Of a stretch of 64,000 nt of DNA, positions 26,198 to 35,491 are shown one piece after another. The stretch is from NCBI RefSeq assembly GCF_004335015.1, contig NZ_RQRU01000002.1, positions 744,001-808,000 on the forward strand. The letters are read 5' to 3'. Made by a program: the position numbers and the translations under genes. A model generated the notes under the pieces. That model was not told the origin of the DNA. It was given only the letters and a program-made list of their open reading frames with translations, and made no database searches. Each line of letters opens with the position of its first letter. Position 1 is the stretch's first letter. The DNA is from Psychrobacter pygoscelis (GTDB lineage: Bacteria; Pseudomonadota; Gammaproteobacteria; Pseudomonadales; Moraxellaceae).

Positions 26198-26866
26198 CTA
26201 CTCAGCTACGCCAATAAAATCTTTCAGTATAGGTCCTAACTCTTCATCTTCAATAATGCACCAACTTATAAATGAACTATATGGAGACGACGGTTTGAGA
26301 AGTAGTTTGATTCTCTCAACAGCAATTGTCTTTTCTTCTGGTAAAGCCATTGGGTCATAGTATCTGTTTAACTGCTCTAAAAGCAGATTGTATTGATCAA
26401 ATACTTTCTTCCTTAAAAATGCAGATGTAATCGCTTTGTTCGGTGTGTGTTTACTGTTAAATACTTTATCTAACAATTCAGCTGTTAGCTTAGTTTTATC
26501 GTCATCGAGTTGAGCTTCAATTTGAAGTTTTTTTGCATATGGAGTTGATGGAGGTAAACGTTTAATAGCTCTAATCACATCTGTATTAGGATCACAGCAG
26601 TCTAGAAGATCATTGTACTTAACAAGCTTTATATTATTGCAGCGTGAACAGGAGAGGTTCAAATTGCTCCAATCAAATTTTAAATCTTCATTTCCTTCAT
26701 GTGGTACGAAGTGTTCAACATTAATGTCATGAGGCTCCCTAGTTTCGCAAATATAGCACTTCTTGTGGAATACTTTGTTTAAAGCTTCCCATACATCTTC
26801 AGAATCATACTTTCGTCTACTGGCTAGTGAGACAGGGGTCGTTCCATTCCTTACCACATTAAACAT
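26198..26866 (-). CDS. ptuB: HNH endonuclease, PtuB-like (Septu defence)
   Basis: A 222-residue protein with an N-terminal HNH nuclease domain: C37-YI-C40, then VEHFVPH (His52, His56), DWSNLNLSC with Asn68/Asn70, and C73-SR-C76-N. The four Cys would bind a structural zinc and the His/Asn the catalytic metal. The C-terminal two thirds are helical without a recognised motif. It starts 4 bases after the stop of an AAA ATPase gene, so the two form one unit. This ATPase-HNH pair is the composition of the Septu anti-phage system, where PtuB is the nuclease. No reverse transcriptase lies nearby, so it is not a retron cassette. Confidence 0.8.
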   Translation of the reverse strand: MFNVVRNGTTPVSLASRRKYDSEDVWEALNKVFHKKCYICETREPHDINVEHFVPHEGNEDLKFDWSNLNLSCSRCNNIKLVKYNDLLDCCDPNTDVIRAIKRLPPSTPYAKKLQIEAQLDDDKTKLTAELLDKVFNSKHTPNKAITSAFLRKKVFDQYNLLLEQLNRYYDPMALPEEKTIAVERIKLLLKPSSPYSSFISWCIIEDEELGPILKDFIGVAE

Positions 26867-26870
26867 ACTA

Positions 26871-28115
26871 CTACCCCTTTGCTTTGTTTATTACTAATTT
26901 TGCCGAATTAACAAAGTAGAGCGATTCAGAATCTAAAGAATCTTCATCTTGGGGTAACTTATCTAAAAGTGCTTGGACTTCCTGAATATCAATCGGATGC
27001 CTTTCCAAAAGTTTAGCGAGTGCTTCGATATTTTGTTGAAGCAAGTTAGAAATTGGAAGTACCCCAAACAAGCCTTCAAGTACAGCTTCGTACGAGTACA
27101 TAGATAGATCTTCAACTTGCTCTAGCTTTGATAAATCATAAATAACGGCGTCTTTAACAGATGAAACAACAAATGGTGAATGAGTAGTAACAATAAACTG
27201 AACTTTAGGGAATGCCCCTGTTAAAAACGATAATATCTTCTTTTGTAGCGATACATGAAGGTGGGCGTCTATCTCATCAATCATAACGATACCAGTTAAT
27301 TCTTCTGGATCAATAGCACGTAATGACACCTTAGTAATCAAGTCAGCATAGACTGCCATAATGGACGAAAAGCCAGATGACAATGTTTGGAATGTATAAG
27401 GTTCTTTGTTTGGCTGATGTAGCTCAAAAGAGAATGAATCAGACTTAAAAATTAGTTGAAGTTTATCGTCTTCAAAAAGATTCTGTAAGTCAACCTCTAA
27501 CTTATTGAACCATTTATCAATTCGAGAAGCTTCTTGAGGGTTATTGTTGATTTTTTCCGATTCGGAAAATGCTTGATTAGCTTTACTTGTTACTAGAAAC
27601 TCTTCAAAAACTGAAGAAGTAGTAGTTTTTTTATGTCGATTAGAGACTGTTTCTCGGTCTTTATCCTTTAAACTATTGATTGAGACGACAGAAGATGGTT
27701 TTAGAATATCTGACTTCCTTCCTGCCTCAAATTGGAGAAGAACGGCCTGAAAACCTTTATACTTTAGAATAAAATTTTCAAGGTCAGATATCTCGATTAA
27801 AGAGTTCTCTAATTCTACTATTTGTCTTTTCGCGTCTTCTATTTGATTCGCATAATACTCATAATTTCTACCTATCGAACCCTCAGGCAATATAGCTTGC
27901 TCAAAGGCCTTAATTTGTTGCTTAAGTTTTTGAATAGTAGAATTTTTTCTATCAACTATTCGATCCGCTAATTTGCTGTAAATAAAGTTCAGTAACTGAG
28001 TTTTACCACATCCATTTCCGCCAGTTAAGATTAATGTCTTACCATTGATATCGATATCCACTTCTTTATTAGAGTAAGGAATCTTTGTTTTAATTTTAGT
28101 TAGATAGCCTGACAT
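26871..28115 (-). CDS. ptuA: AAA/ABC-like ATPase, PtuA-like (Septu defence)
   Basis: A 414-residue ATPase of the SMC/ABC-like class. Walker A is GGNGCGKT (residues 32-39), with a predicted coiled-coil from about 50 to 125 (rich in Lys, Glu, Gln). The signature-like LSSGFSS is at 245-251, Walker B VMIDEIDAHLH at 277-287 and the switch His in VTTHSPF at 309-315. With the HNH gene directly downstream it matches PtuA, the sensor/ATPase subunit of Septu. The pair is clearly more AT-rich than guaA on one side and the GDYXXLXY operon on the other, consistent with horizontal gain. Confidence 0.82.
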   Translation of the reverse strand: MSGYLTKIKTKIPYSNKEVDIDINGKTLILTGGNGCGKTQLLNFIYSKLADRIVDRKNSTIQKLKQQIKAFEQAILPEGSIGRNYEYYANQIEDAKRQIVELENSLIEISDLENFILKYKGFQAVLLQFEAGRKSDILKPSSVVSINSLKDKDRETVSNRHKKTTTSSVFEEFLVTSKANQAFSESEKINNNPQEASRIDKWFNKLEVDLQNLFEDDKLQLIFKSDSFSFELHQPNKEPYTFQTLSSGFSSIMAVYADLITKVSLRAIDPEELTGIVMIDEIDAHLHVSLQKKILSFLTGAFPKVQFIVTTHSPFVVSSVKDAVIYDLSKLEQVEDLSMYSYEAVLEGLFGVLPISNLLQQNIEALAKLLERHPIDIQEVQALLDKLPQDEDSLDSESLYFVNSAKLVINKAKG

Positions 28116-28404
28116 AATGTTACCTCAATTGATATTAGCTAATATTGTATATCATGTGATTTACAGTAATGCATTTGAATTAACGAAAAATTGATAGAAA
28201 ATAAATGACGGCTTTGTATCTACTTACTGAGTTTTTCTATACCTCATATAATCCTATCTCCACCAAACTAGATAAGTTGTCAACACACTTTTTTCTAGAC
28301 CTAAGTTCTGTCGGATATGGAATATTATCATGTGTAATTATTTAACACATAGTGATAAACAAACGTGTTAGTGAATCACTTGAGACTTCCCGAAAAAGAG
28401 CACA
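28116..28404. other. AT-rich leader of the ptuAB unit
   Basis: About 290 bases with no gene. It should contain the ptuAB promoter. Composition stays AT-rich until the guaA terminator at 28405, placing the edge of the probable insertion between about 28350 and 28400. Confidence 0.4.
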
Positions 28405-28434
28405 AAAAAGCCTACGCTATTGTAGGCTTTTTCG
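28405..28434 (-). terminator. Rho-independent terminator of guaA
   Basis: AAAAAGCCTAC (28405-28415) pairs with GTAGGCTTTTT (28422-28432) across a 6-base loop. It lies 28 bases beyond the guaA stop on the minus strand and reads with T (A on plus) beyond the stem. Confidence 0.9.
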
Positions 28435-28459
28435 ATTATCGGCAACACTTAAAGAAAGA

Positions 28460-30079
28460 TTATTCCCACTCAATAGTCGCAGGTGGCTTGCTCGAGACAT
28501 CATAAGTCACGCGAGATACATCGGCAATCTCATTCATGATACGATTGCTCACCGTTTCAATCAGCTCATACGGCAGATGGGCAAAGCGCGCGGTCATAAA
28601 GTCCACAGTTTCAACCGCACGAAGCGCGATAACCCAAGCATAACGACGGCCATCACCGACCACGCCGACCGATTTGATCGGCTGGAAAACGGCAAAGGCT
28701 TGTGCGGTCTTCTCATACCAGCCCGACTTCTCTAGCTCCTGCATAAAGATAGCATCGGCTTGACGCAAGATATCCGCGTATTCTTTTTTCACTTCGCCCA
28801 AGATACGCACACCAAGGCCTGGTCCTGGGAACGGATGACGGTTGATCATTTTTGACGGTAAGCCAAGGGTAATGCCCAATTTGCGAACTTCATCTTTAAA
28901 TAAGTCACGCAGCGGCTCGACTAAGTCAAAGGCCAAATCATCGGGCAGACCGCCCACATTGTGGTGGCTCTTAATCACATGCGCCTTACCTTGGTGCGAC
29001 TTGGCCGACTCGATGACGTCAGGGTAAATAGTCCCTTGCGCTAAGAACTCCACTGGCTTGCCATCACTGTTCGCACTCACATCACGAGCGGCATCAGCGA
29101 AGACATCGATAAAGGTCTTACCGATGATTTTACGTTTCTTCTCTGGATCAGTCTCGCCCGCTAGCGCTTCTAAAAAGCGATCTTCAGCATCGACTCGCAC
29201 GACTTTGACGCCCATGTTTTCTGCGAATACTTGCATCACCTGATCGCCTTCGTGCAAGCGCAGCAAGCCATTATCGACGAACACGCAAGTGAGCTGATCG
29301 CCAATCGCTTTATGTAGCAGCGCCGCTACCACTGAGCTATCTACACCGCCAGAGAGTCCAAGCAATACCTGCTTATCACCGATTTGCTCTTTGAGCTGGG
29401 CGACACGCATATCAATGATGTTATCCGGTGTCCAGTCGCCCGCGCAGCCGCAAACGTGATGTACAAAGCGCGATAGCAATACTTGACCTTGTAGGGTATG
29501 GGTCACTTCTGGGTGAAACTGCAAGCCGTAGTATTTTTTATCTTCATTGGCCATCACAGCGATAGGGCAGCTTGGCGTACTGGCGACGATATCGAAGCCG
29601 TCAGGCGCTTCAATGACTTTATCACCATGACTCATCCACACATGCAGTTTGCTTGGCTCGTCTTCGATATGCTCGAGCAGCTTACAGTCACCCGTCACCT
29701 CGATGGTCGCCGCGCCGAACTCATGCACGTCACTGGCGTGAACCTTACCGCCAAAGTGATCCGCCATCGCTTGCATGCCGTAGCAAATGCCTAAGATTGG
29801 CACGTCTAAATCAAAGATTGCCTGATTGATCTTTGGCCCGTTTTCATCATGCACGCTCTCTGGACCACCCGATAGGATCACACCCTTCGCACCGAAGTCC
29901 TGAATACGCGCGGTGTCGATATCGTAAGGGTACATCTCACAGAACACACCCGCCTCACGCACACGGCGCGCGATCAGCTGGCTATACTGCGAGCCAAAGT
30001 CGATAATAAGGATGCGGTCTTGCTTGATTGCGGGGGTGGCTTTTGAGGTGTCTTGGGTAGCAGGCGTTGCTGTCGTCAT
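28460..30079 (-). CDS. guaA: GMP synthase (glutamine-hydrolysing)
   Basis: GuaA converts XMP to GMP using glutamine and ATP. The 539-residue chain has the class I amidotransferase first: [20 protein letters not shown], the nucleophile GICYGMQ (Cys99) and QFHPEVTHT. The ATP-pyrophosphatase domain follows with [17 protein letters not shown], then the dimerisation domain with [16 protein letters not shown] and the invariant ending [10 protein letters not shown]. The first 20 residues are a Thr/Ala-rich extension before the domain. The terminator is immediately downstream. It is a core gene and marks the edge of the Septu insertion. Confidence 0.98.
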   Translation of the reverse strand: MTTATPATQDTSKATPAIKQDRILIIDFGSQYSQLIARRVREAGVFCEMYPYDIDTARIQDFGAKGVILSGGPESVHDENGPKINQAIFDLDVPILGICYGMQAMADHFGGKVHASDVHEFGAATIEVTGDCKLLEHIEDEPSKLHVWMSHGDKVIEAPDGFDIVASTPSCPIAVMANEDKKYYGLQFHPEVTHTLQGQVLLSRFVHHVCGCAGDWTPDNIIDMRVAQLKEQIGDKQVLLGLSGGVDSSVVAALLHKAIGDQLTCVFVDNGLLRLHEGDQVMQVFAENMGVKVVRVDAEDRFLEALAGETDPEKKRKIIGKTFIDVFADAARDVSANSDGKPVEFLAQGTIYPDVIESAKSHQGKAHVIKSHHNVGGLPDDLAFDLVEPLRDLFKDEVRKLGITLGLPSKMINRHPFPGPGLGVRILGEVKKEYADILRQADAIFMQELEKSGWYEKTAQAFAVFQPIKSVGVVGDGRRYAWVIALRAVETVDFMTARFAHLPYELIETVSNRIMNEIADVSRVTYDVSSKPPATIEWE

Positions 30080-30323
30080 AAGGCAGTGTCCATCAATGAG
30101 GAAAATATTAAAGAATCCGTCGATGCCAAGTCATGATCAAGACATCGTAATAAGTCGTGGAATTGATTGGGGCTTATTTTAACAAGATTCTGCGCTATGA
30201 TGGTGATTGGATGATGCAGATTGTGTCACAAGAGCGCTAAAAGTTCGACTAAACCGCGCCGCCTTTGTAATGTTGCTCATCTTGCTTCACTTTTTATAGC
30301 TTGCTCAACAGGAAGACCGCTCA

Positions 30324-30740
30324 ATGAAATATACCAAAACCTTATCTACTACCCTTTTTGCCACTTTGTTGATACTGAGTGGTTGTCAGACAGCGCCGAC
30401 AGATACAGCAACGACAGCTATAGCGCTTAAAAAGACAGCCTCCTTAACCGCTGCCGACTCTCAATTAACAAAGGGCCTGATGCATATTGATGACAACCAT
30501 GCCGTCTTAACTGTCGCTCCTGATACCTATCTTCTCGACAGCTTCGTGATTCCCTTCGCGCAGCCTTACTATATTTTAGTGCGTAAGCAAGACGGCAAGC
30601 CCTTTATCAAGCATGCCGCCGAAGTCGTCGCCATTGACTATATTAAACCTCGCGGCTGTACCGAACCTCTAGTACGCCGACCAGACCTCGACAAGCAAAG
30701 TGCGGATGCTAGCCACTATCTTATCGGTGTGGCCTGTTAG
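30324..30740 (+). CDS. small predicted lipoprotein
   Basis: A 138-residue protein with a signal peptide (TLSTTLFATLLILSGC, lipobox LSGC) and AGGAAG before the ATG. The mature part starts with a Thr/Ala linker and has a compact domain with DNHAVLTVAPDTYLLDSF, YYILVRKQDGKPF and two Cys (RGCTEPL, GVAC at the end) that could form a disulphide. I do not recognise the family. It stands alone between guaA (divergent) and the MORN gene. Confidence 0.7.
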   Translation: MKYTKTLSTTLFATLLILSGCQTAPTDTATTAIALKKTASLTAADSQLTKGLMHIDDNHAVLTVAPDTYLLDSFVIPFAQPYYILVRKQDGKPFIKHAAEVVAIDYIKPRGCTEPLVRRPDLDKQSADASHYLIGVAC

Positions 30741-31005
30741 CATTGGCCTCCAAACAAACTAATTAGGTTTAGTAATAATCATAAAGGACCGCAGCATAAT
30801 TAGTATCAAGTCACTTTTGATATTCTTTATCATCGTATTTTTAATCTCGTTTTTGCGGCAGCAAGATTTGATAAAGGTGCTAATGGCAAGTGTCATCACG
30901 ACGATTCTTTGCTATTATCCTAGATAAATCATTAACTTATGTTTATGAGAATCGCTATAATAATTAAAAATTACCAATCTCAACTTTGGATAACGGTAGC
31001 AGACT

Positions 31006-32331
31006 ATGGAAAGCAAACGAACCTCCCTAATCAATGATGACTTCAGAAACAAGGCTTTCATGCTCAAAGCCCTAACAAACCAGAGCTTAGCCAAAGCTGC
31101 CTCACTGCCGCTACTTTTGGGCCTGTTATTACCAACGGCTTTACTCACCACCAGCGCTCACGGCGCGCTCAGTAATGCCAACGATGACTTCGCAGATGTG
31201 AGAGACGCGGCCAGACATAACTTTGCCAAAACTAAAGACGGCTGTTATCTCTACAAGCCCTTGTTAAGTTTCGGCCATATTGTCGAGTGGGACGGCGCTT
31301 GTCCCAACGGTTATGCAGACGGTCAAGGCACCGCGAAATGGTACAACAAAGACGGCCTTGCCAGCACTTATACCGGTACTTACACCCGAGGCAAGCTCCA
31401 AGGCAAAGGCCGCATTGATTGGCACATCGAAGTCGGCTGCGAGTATGACTATTACGAGGGCGAGCTTAAAGACAGCCAACCTTTCGGCCAAGGAACTATG
31501 CGCTTTACCGATGGCAATCAGTATGAAGGCGGGTTTGCCCCCCGAGGTGAGACCACCACCGGCATCTTTACTTGGGGACCCGGCAGTGACTATTACAGCG
31601 ACCGCTATGAAGGCGAATTTTTAAATGGCAATTTTCACGGCCACGGTGTCTACACTTGGGGCGAGCACAGCTATTGGGCAGGTGACCGCTATGAAGGCGA
31701 ATATCGAAAAGGCCGACATCATGGCTATGGCACCTATACCTCAAGCGACGGCACCAGCTACGAAGGCAATTGGGAAAATCATGTTAAGTCCGGCTATGGG
31801 AAAGTGAGCTTTACCGATGGCAGCGTCTATAAAGGTATATGGAACAACGACTTCAGCCCCAATTATGGCATTCGCACTTGGCCCAATGGCGCACGTTACG
31901 AGGGCGAAACTATGGACGGTACGCCACATGGTCGTGGCAAGATGACTTACCCAAACGGCATTACTTATGAGGGCGACTTTGAATATAGTCAACGTGAGGG
32001 CCACGGCACATTGACGTACACTGATGGCGCTTGGCTTGAAGCAGAATTTAAAGATGACGAGCCCAATGGCCAAGGTATCAACGTTCGGGCTAACGGTATC
32101 CGCTATGAAGGGCAATTTCGCGGCTACGACGCTTGGGGCTTTGGTCATCTTACCGTGCCAAAAGCGGCCTTTGATGATGACAAACGCGCCAAAAATGGTG
32201 TCTGGCAAGGCGATATCTTTGTAGAAAAAGGCTGGTTCTACGACAATAAGTTCAAGTTCCCCTGTGATAGCTATGAGCACTGCCTTGAGGTCGCAGAGGG
32301 CAATCCTGACTATCAGCAGTATATGGATTAA
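31006..32331 (+). CDS. exported MORN-repeat protein
   Basis: A 441-residue protein made of about 11 MORN-type repeats (YEGEFLNGNFHGHGVYTW, YEGEYRKGRHHGYGTYT and similar, each ~23 residues) from about residue 115 to 400. MORN arrays form long beta-meanders that bind lipid or act as scaffolds. A hydrophobic segment LPLLLGLLLPTALLTTSAHGA looks like a cleavable signal; the ATG at 31060 (AAGG upstream) would place it near the N-terminus and may be the real start. Cys residues occur in the first and last parts (DGCYLY, EVGCEYD, FPCDSYEHC). Role unknown; likely periplasmic or surface. Confidence 0.78.
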   Translation: MESKRTSLINDDFRNKAFMLKALTNQSLAKAASLPLLLGLLLPTALLTTSAHGALSNANDDFADVRDAARHNFAKTKDGCYLYKPLLSFGHIVEWDGACPNGYADGQGTAKWYNKDGLASTYTGTYTRGKLQGKGRIDWHIEVGCEYDYYEGELKDSQPFGQGTMRFTDGNQYEGGFAPRGETTTGIFTWGPGSDYYSDRYEGEFLNGNFHGHGVYTWGEHSYWAGDRYEGEYRKGRHHGYGTYTSSDGTSYEGNWENHVKSGYGKVSFTDGSVYKGIWNNDFSPNYGIRTWPNGARYEGETMDGTPHGRGKMTYPNGITYEGDFEYSQREGHGTLTYTDGAWLEAEFKDDEPNGQGINVRANGIRYEGQFRGYDAWGFGHLTVPKAAFDDDKRAKNGVWQGDIFVEKGWFYDNKFKFPCDSYEHCLEVAEGNPDYQQYMD

Positions 32332-33302
32332 ACAAGATCGCCCACATTCCCTATTTTATCTCTGGAGCTAATCCTGCCCACCGCTATTATCTTGCACCCC
32401 CCGTGGGCTGCTTCCTACAGGCTGGCAGTGTTCCTGTTGCCTCGAGACCCCTGCCAGCCTAAGTCAGCATGCCCACGATTGATACAAGGATAGCCGCTAC
32501 AGTCAGGGCTAAAAAGCCTAGTTAAGGCGTGGCTTATCCTGCTGCATAAAGCCGCAAAGAAGACAGCCTTTAAGGACGCCCTCTCAAGGCTATTTTTTAT
32601 AGCCATCAAGCTTACAGCCATACCGACTCACCTCCCCTTGACGGCTTTCCTGCTCAGTAGTACCAACGTCGGTAAAAAATACCAAAAACACTGATGCAAC
32701 CAAGCTAGCAACGCCCAAAGACACCACTATCTCCATAATACTGTCGATAGATTTTCTGATATTCAAAAACAGTAACGAGACTACCTTTACCGAGTTATCG
32801 ACAGTCAAGAGTCAATGAGGTGTTATAATGCCACGGTTTTACTGCCATTGGTTGGGCTTATGCCCAAGACCGGTAGTAAGCTTAAGCGCAAAGGTGACGT
32901 AATTATTCCTAACGAGAGTCGGCTTAAAGCAGGATTTAAAGTCGATTGAGCCAGATAATAGCTGCCAATAGTAGCAGCGAGAGACTATTTTGTGATCTCG
33001 CTTTGCTATTTATGGGGTGAGTGGGTCAGCCACATCAATATTTACTAATGAGACTGACCATCCCCCTATCAGGCACGCCTTTTGGCAAGGCGTTACCTTT
33101 GTGAAGGAGCACTGATGTTGTGACGCGACGTTTAAGCTTGTCTATGACCGCTCTGAGTACAGCGCTCCAAGTCTCTCAGACACCTCAATAACAAGAATAA
33201 TATCAAAGCGGACGGACTGGCGGCTTAAGCAGTAAGCTCGACGACTGGCATCAGTATTTTTACTATGATGATGTATTTATATCTTTAATACAGGAGAAGC
33301 AC
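32332..33302. other. 971-base gene-poor stretch
   Basis: No strongly supported gene. It holds the long dyad listed next. A minus-strand frame beginning with TTG at 32808 and ending at 32590 (72 codons) has one hydrophobic stretch (IVVSLGVASLVASVFLVFF), but no ribosome site. A 29-codon plus frame at 32860-32949 starts MPKTGSKLKRKGDVII. Neither is recognised. The BCCT gene promoter must be near the 3' end. Confidence 0.4.
32402..32477. repeat. long interrupted inverted repeat
   Basis: CGTGGGC (32402-32408) and AGGCTGGCAG (32419-32428) are matched by CTGCCAGCCT (32451-32460) and GCCCACG (32471-32477). The result is a two-part stem of 10 and 7 bp with internal loops of about 10 bases and a 22-base apical loop. 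It has no T run, so it is not a standard terminator. Confidence 0.7.
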
Positions 33303-35165
33303 ATGGCTGACTCTGGTAAGCAGCAAGACCACCGAAAGTCTAATCTAGGCGCTAAGATATTCTCTGAAAAGACCCATTCAGACTTTACCCAATCCCAGTC
33401 TACCCACCACCGCCCCCCACATTTGGGGACGTTTAATGCAGATATGCAGATACCGCAGCGCAAGCCTGATCACGAGCCTGATACTAGGATTGATAAATTC
33501 ACCTTTGGCATGGTATTGGCGATATTGCTGGCTATCTGTCTGCCTTTGATTCTCTTTCCTGAACAGGGCAAAGCTTGGGTAGAGCTCGCTAGGGCCTTTG
33601 TCACGGACAACTTTGGCTTTGCCTACTTAGCCTTTGGTGTCGTCGCCATCTTATTTGTCACTTATATCGTCTTCTCTGACATTGGCAAAATCAAGCTGGG
33701 ACGACCTGAAGAGACTCCTGAATTTGGCGACTCCTCTTGGGCAGCCATGTTATTTTGTGGCGGTATTGGCGCCAGTATTCTTTACTGGGGCCTTATTGAG
33801 TGGGCGTATTATTACCAAGGTCCTCCGTTCAATATCGCCGCTGAATCGCCAGACGCTATTCGCTGGGCGACCACCTACGGTATATTCCATTGGGGACCGG
33901 TGGCTTGGGCCATCTATTTAGTTCCTGCTATTGCTATCGCTTATTTTTATTATGTGCGCCAGACTCCGGTACTCAAGGTCAGCCAGACCCTGATGCCATT
34001 ATTGGGCGAGAAACTGGCCAAAAGCAGATGGGCTAAGATGCTCGATGTGTTGTTTGTCTTCGGTATGGTCGGTGGCGGTGCTACCACGCTAGGTCTGGCC
34101 TCGCCGCTGATTAATGAGGGCTTATACAACCTCTTTGGCCTACCCCGTACCGCCATCATGCAGATTGTGGTACTACTGGTCACCACGGCTATCTTCGCCT
34201 ACAGTGCCTACCAAGGTCTCAAAGGCGGCATCCAAAAGCTGTCAAACATTAACTTTTACTTGGCGATGCTGCTGCTACTGTTCATCTTGGTCGTCGGTCC
34301 GACCGTGTTTATTTTGAATACTGGACTGGAGGCTTTAGGTCGCTCCATTACTGAAATGCCACGGATGATGACCTACATTGAGCCGTTCAAAGACTTTAGC
34401 AATTTTGGCTTTGAGCACACCACCTTCCCCCAAGACTGGACAGTCTTCTATTGGGCTTGGTGGCTGGTATTTGCACCGACTATTGGCTTGTTTATTGCCA
34501 AGATATCTAGAGGTCGTACGATCCGTAATATGGTCATTGGCTCTATGTTCTACGGCTCCCTCGGCTGTGCTATGTTTATGATTATCTTAGGTAACTATGG
34601 CTTGTATTTACAGTTGACCGGTGCGGTCGATGTGGTCAATATCCTAAATAACGAGTCTGCCACCGCCGCTATCTTTGCTATCTTAAATAACCTACCCATG
34701 TCCTATGCAGTCGTGGCGGTATTTACTTTCTTAGCCACTATCTTTACCGCAACGACCTTTGACTCGATCTCTTACATCTTGGCCTCGGTGGTTCAGATCG
34801 AAGTCGATGATGAGCCGCACCGCTGGAATCGCCTATTTTGGGCTTTCACCCTCTGTCTGTTGCCCGCTATTTTGATGTTCTTAGGCGACCTTCAGACCTT
34901 GCAGACTGCCTCGATTATTGCCGGTGCACCACTCATTATTATTCTATCGATGATGATGATGTCCGTGGTCAAAGCCGCGCGCTATGACTTATTCTATCAG
35001 CCAGATTACAACCTCAAAACCATCCATATTGAGGAGCTGCCTGATACGTCTCCTTGGGAGCAGGGGCAGACTTCAGAAGCACCTGAAGGCTCTGTGTTGC
35101 AGCAGCATGAGGAGTGGGAACAAATGCGCGAAGAAACGGAGCAAGTTAACTCTGAAGAGAAGTGA
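33303..35165 (+). CDS. BCCT family betaine/choline/carnitine transporter
   Basis: A 620-residue inner-membrane transporter with about 12 helices. A long polar N-terminal tail (~60 residues) precedes IDKFTFGMVLAILLAICLPLILFPE. Family hallmarks are GGIGASILYWGLIEWAYYY, FHWGPVAWAIYLVPAIAIAYFYY and the BCCT signature FYWAWWLVFAPTIGLFIAKISRGRTIR. The C-terminal tail is acidic (Glu/Gln-rich). BCCT carriers import compatible solutes or their precursors with Na+ or H+, or exchange them; the exact substrate cannot be told. AGGAG lies 8 bases before the ATG, and a terminator follows at 35207. Confidence 0.93.
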   Translation: MADSGKQQDHRKSNLGAKIFSEKTHSDFTQSQSTHHRPPHLGTFNADMQIPQRKPDHEPDTRIDKFTFGMVLAILLAICLPLILFPEQGKAWVELARAFVTDNFGFAYLAFGVVAILFVTYIVFSDIGKIKLGRPEETPEFGDSSWAAMLFCGGIGASILYWGLIEWAYYYQGPPFNIAAESPDAIRWATTYGIFHWGPVAWAIYLVPAIAIAYFYYVRQTPVLKVSQTLMPLLGEKLAKSRWAKMLDVLFVFGMVGGGATTLGLASPLINEGLYNLFGLPRTAIMQIVVLLVTTAIFAYSAYQGLKGGIQKLSNINFYLAMLLLLFILVVGPTVFILNTGLEALGRSITEMPRMMTYIEPFKDFSNFGFEHTTFPQDWTVFYWAWWLVFAPTIGLFIAKISRGRTIRNMVIGSMFYGSLGCAMFMIILGNYGLYLQLTGAVDVVNILNNESATAAIFAILNNLPMSYAVVAVFTFLATIFTATTFDSISYILASVVQIEVDDEPHRWNRLFWAFTLCLLPAILMFLGDLQTLQTASIIAGAPLIIILSMMMMSVVKAARYDLFYQPDYNLKTIHIEELPDTSPWEQGQTSEAPEGSVLQQHEEWEQMREETEQVNSEEK

Positions 35166-35206
35166 TATGAGACTATGCGTCATTAACAGTCTCTCTTAAC
35201 ACAATG

Positions 35207-35240
35207 AGCTGGGTAGCATGAGCTAACCCAGCTTTTTTTG
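35207..35240 (+). terminator. Rho-independent terminator of the BCCT gene
   Basis: AGCTGGGT (35207-35214) pairs with ACCCAGCT (35226-35233). AGC/GCT pairs continue the stem past a one-base bulge, and seven T follow. Confidence 0.9.
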
Positions 35241-35491
35241 TCAATTATTTGTAGGAGCTAAGCTTAACCATCAAAGGCTAGAATTAATATATTGCTAACA
35301 CGGTCAGTAGCTAAGAGATGCAGTGTTCAGGAGGTTCAATAGCTAGCAGATAATGTGGCTAGGAGACAATGTATCAAGGCTGAGCATTGGCATTGACACA
35401 CCTAGGCACTCCGCCAGCCACACCAGTAGCCTTAACTATCAGAACATAAAGCCCTTAAGCTGGCTAAATGTAAAAGATCAAGCTTGCAACA
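35241..35491. other. intergenic, nothing recognised
   Basis: This is the space between the convergent BCCT and PatB/MalY genes; I see no gene or clear signal in it. Confidence 0.3.

Noticed and set aside
26198..28115. Retron with PtuAB effectors
   Set aside because: No reverse transcriptase gene and no msr/msd-like hairpin region was seen within the AT-rich segment or next to it.
30772..30927. Small hydrophobic frame (SLLIFFIIVFLISFLRQQDLIKVL) between the lipoprotein and MORN genes
   Set aside because: AAAGGA is present but there is no ATG, GTG or TTG start in a usable position; possibly a relic.
30930..30970. Fur box before the MORN gene
   Set aside because: ATGAGAATCGCTATAAT is too far from the GATAATGATAATCATTATC consensus and nothing iron-related is nearby.
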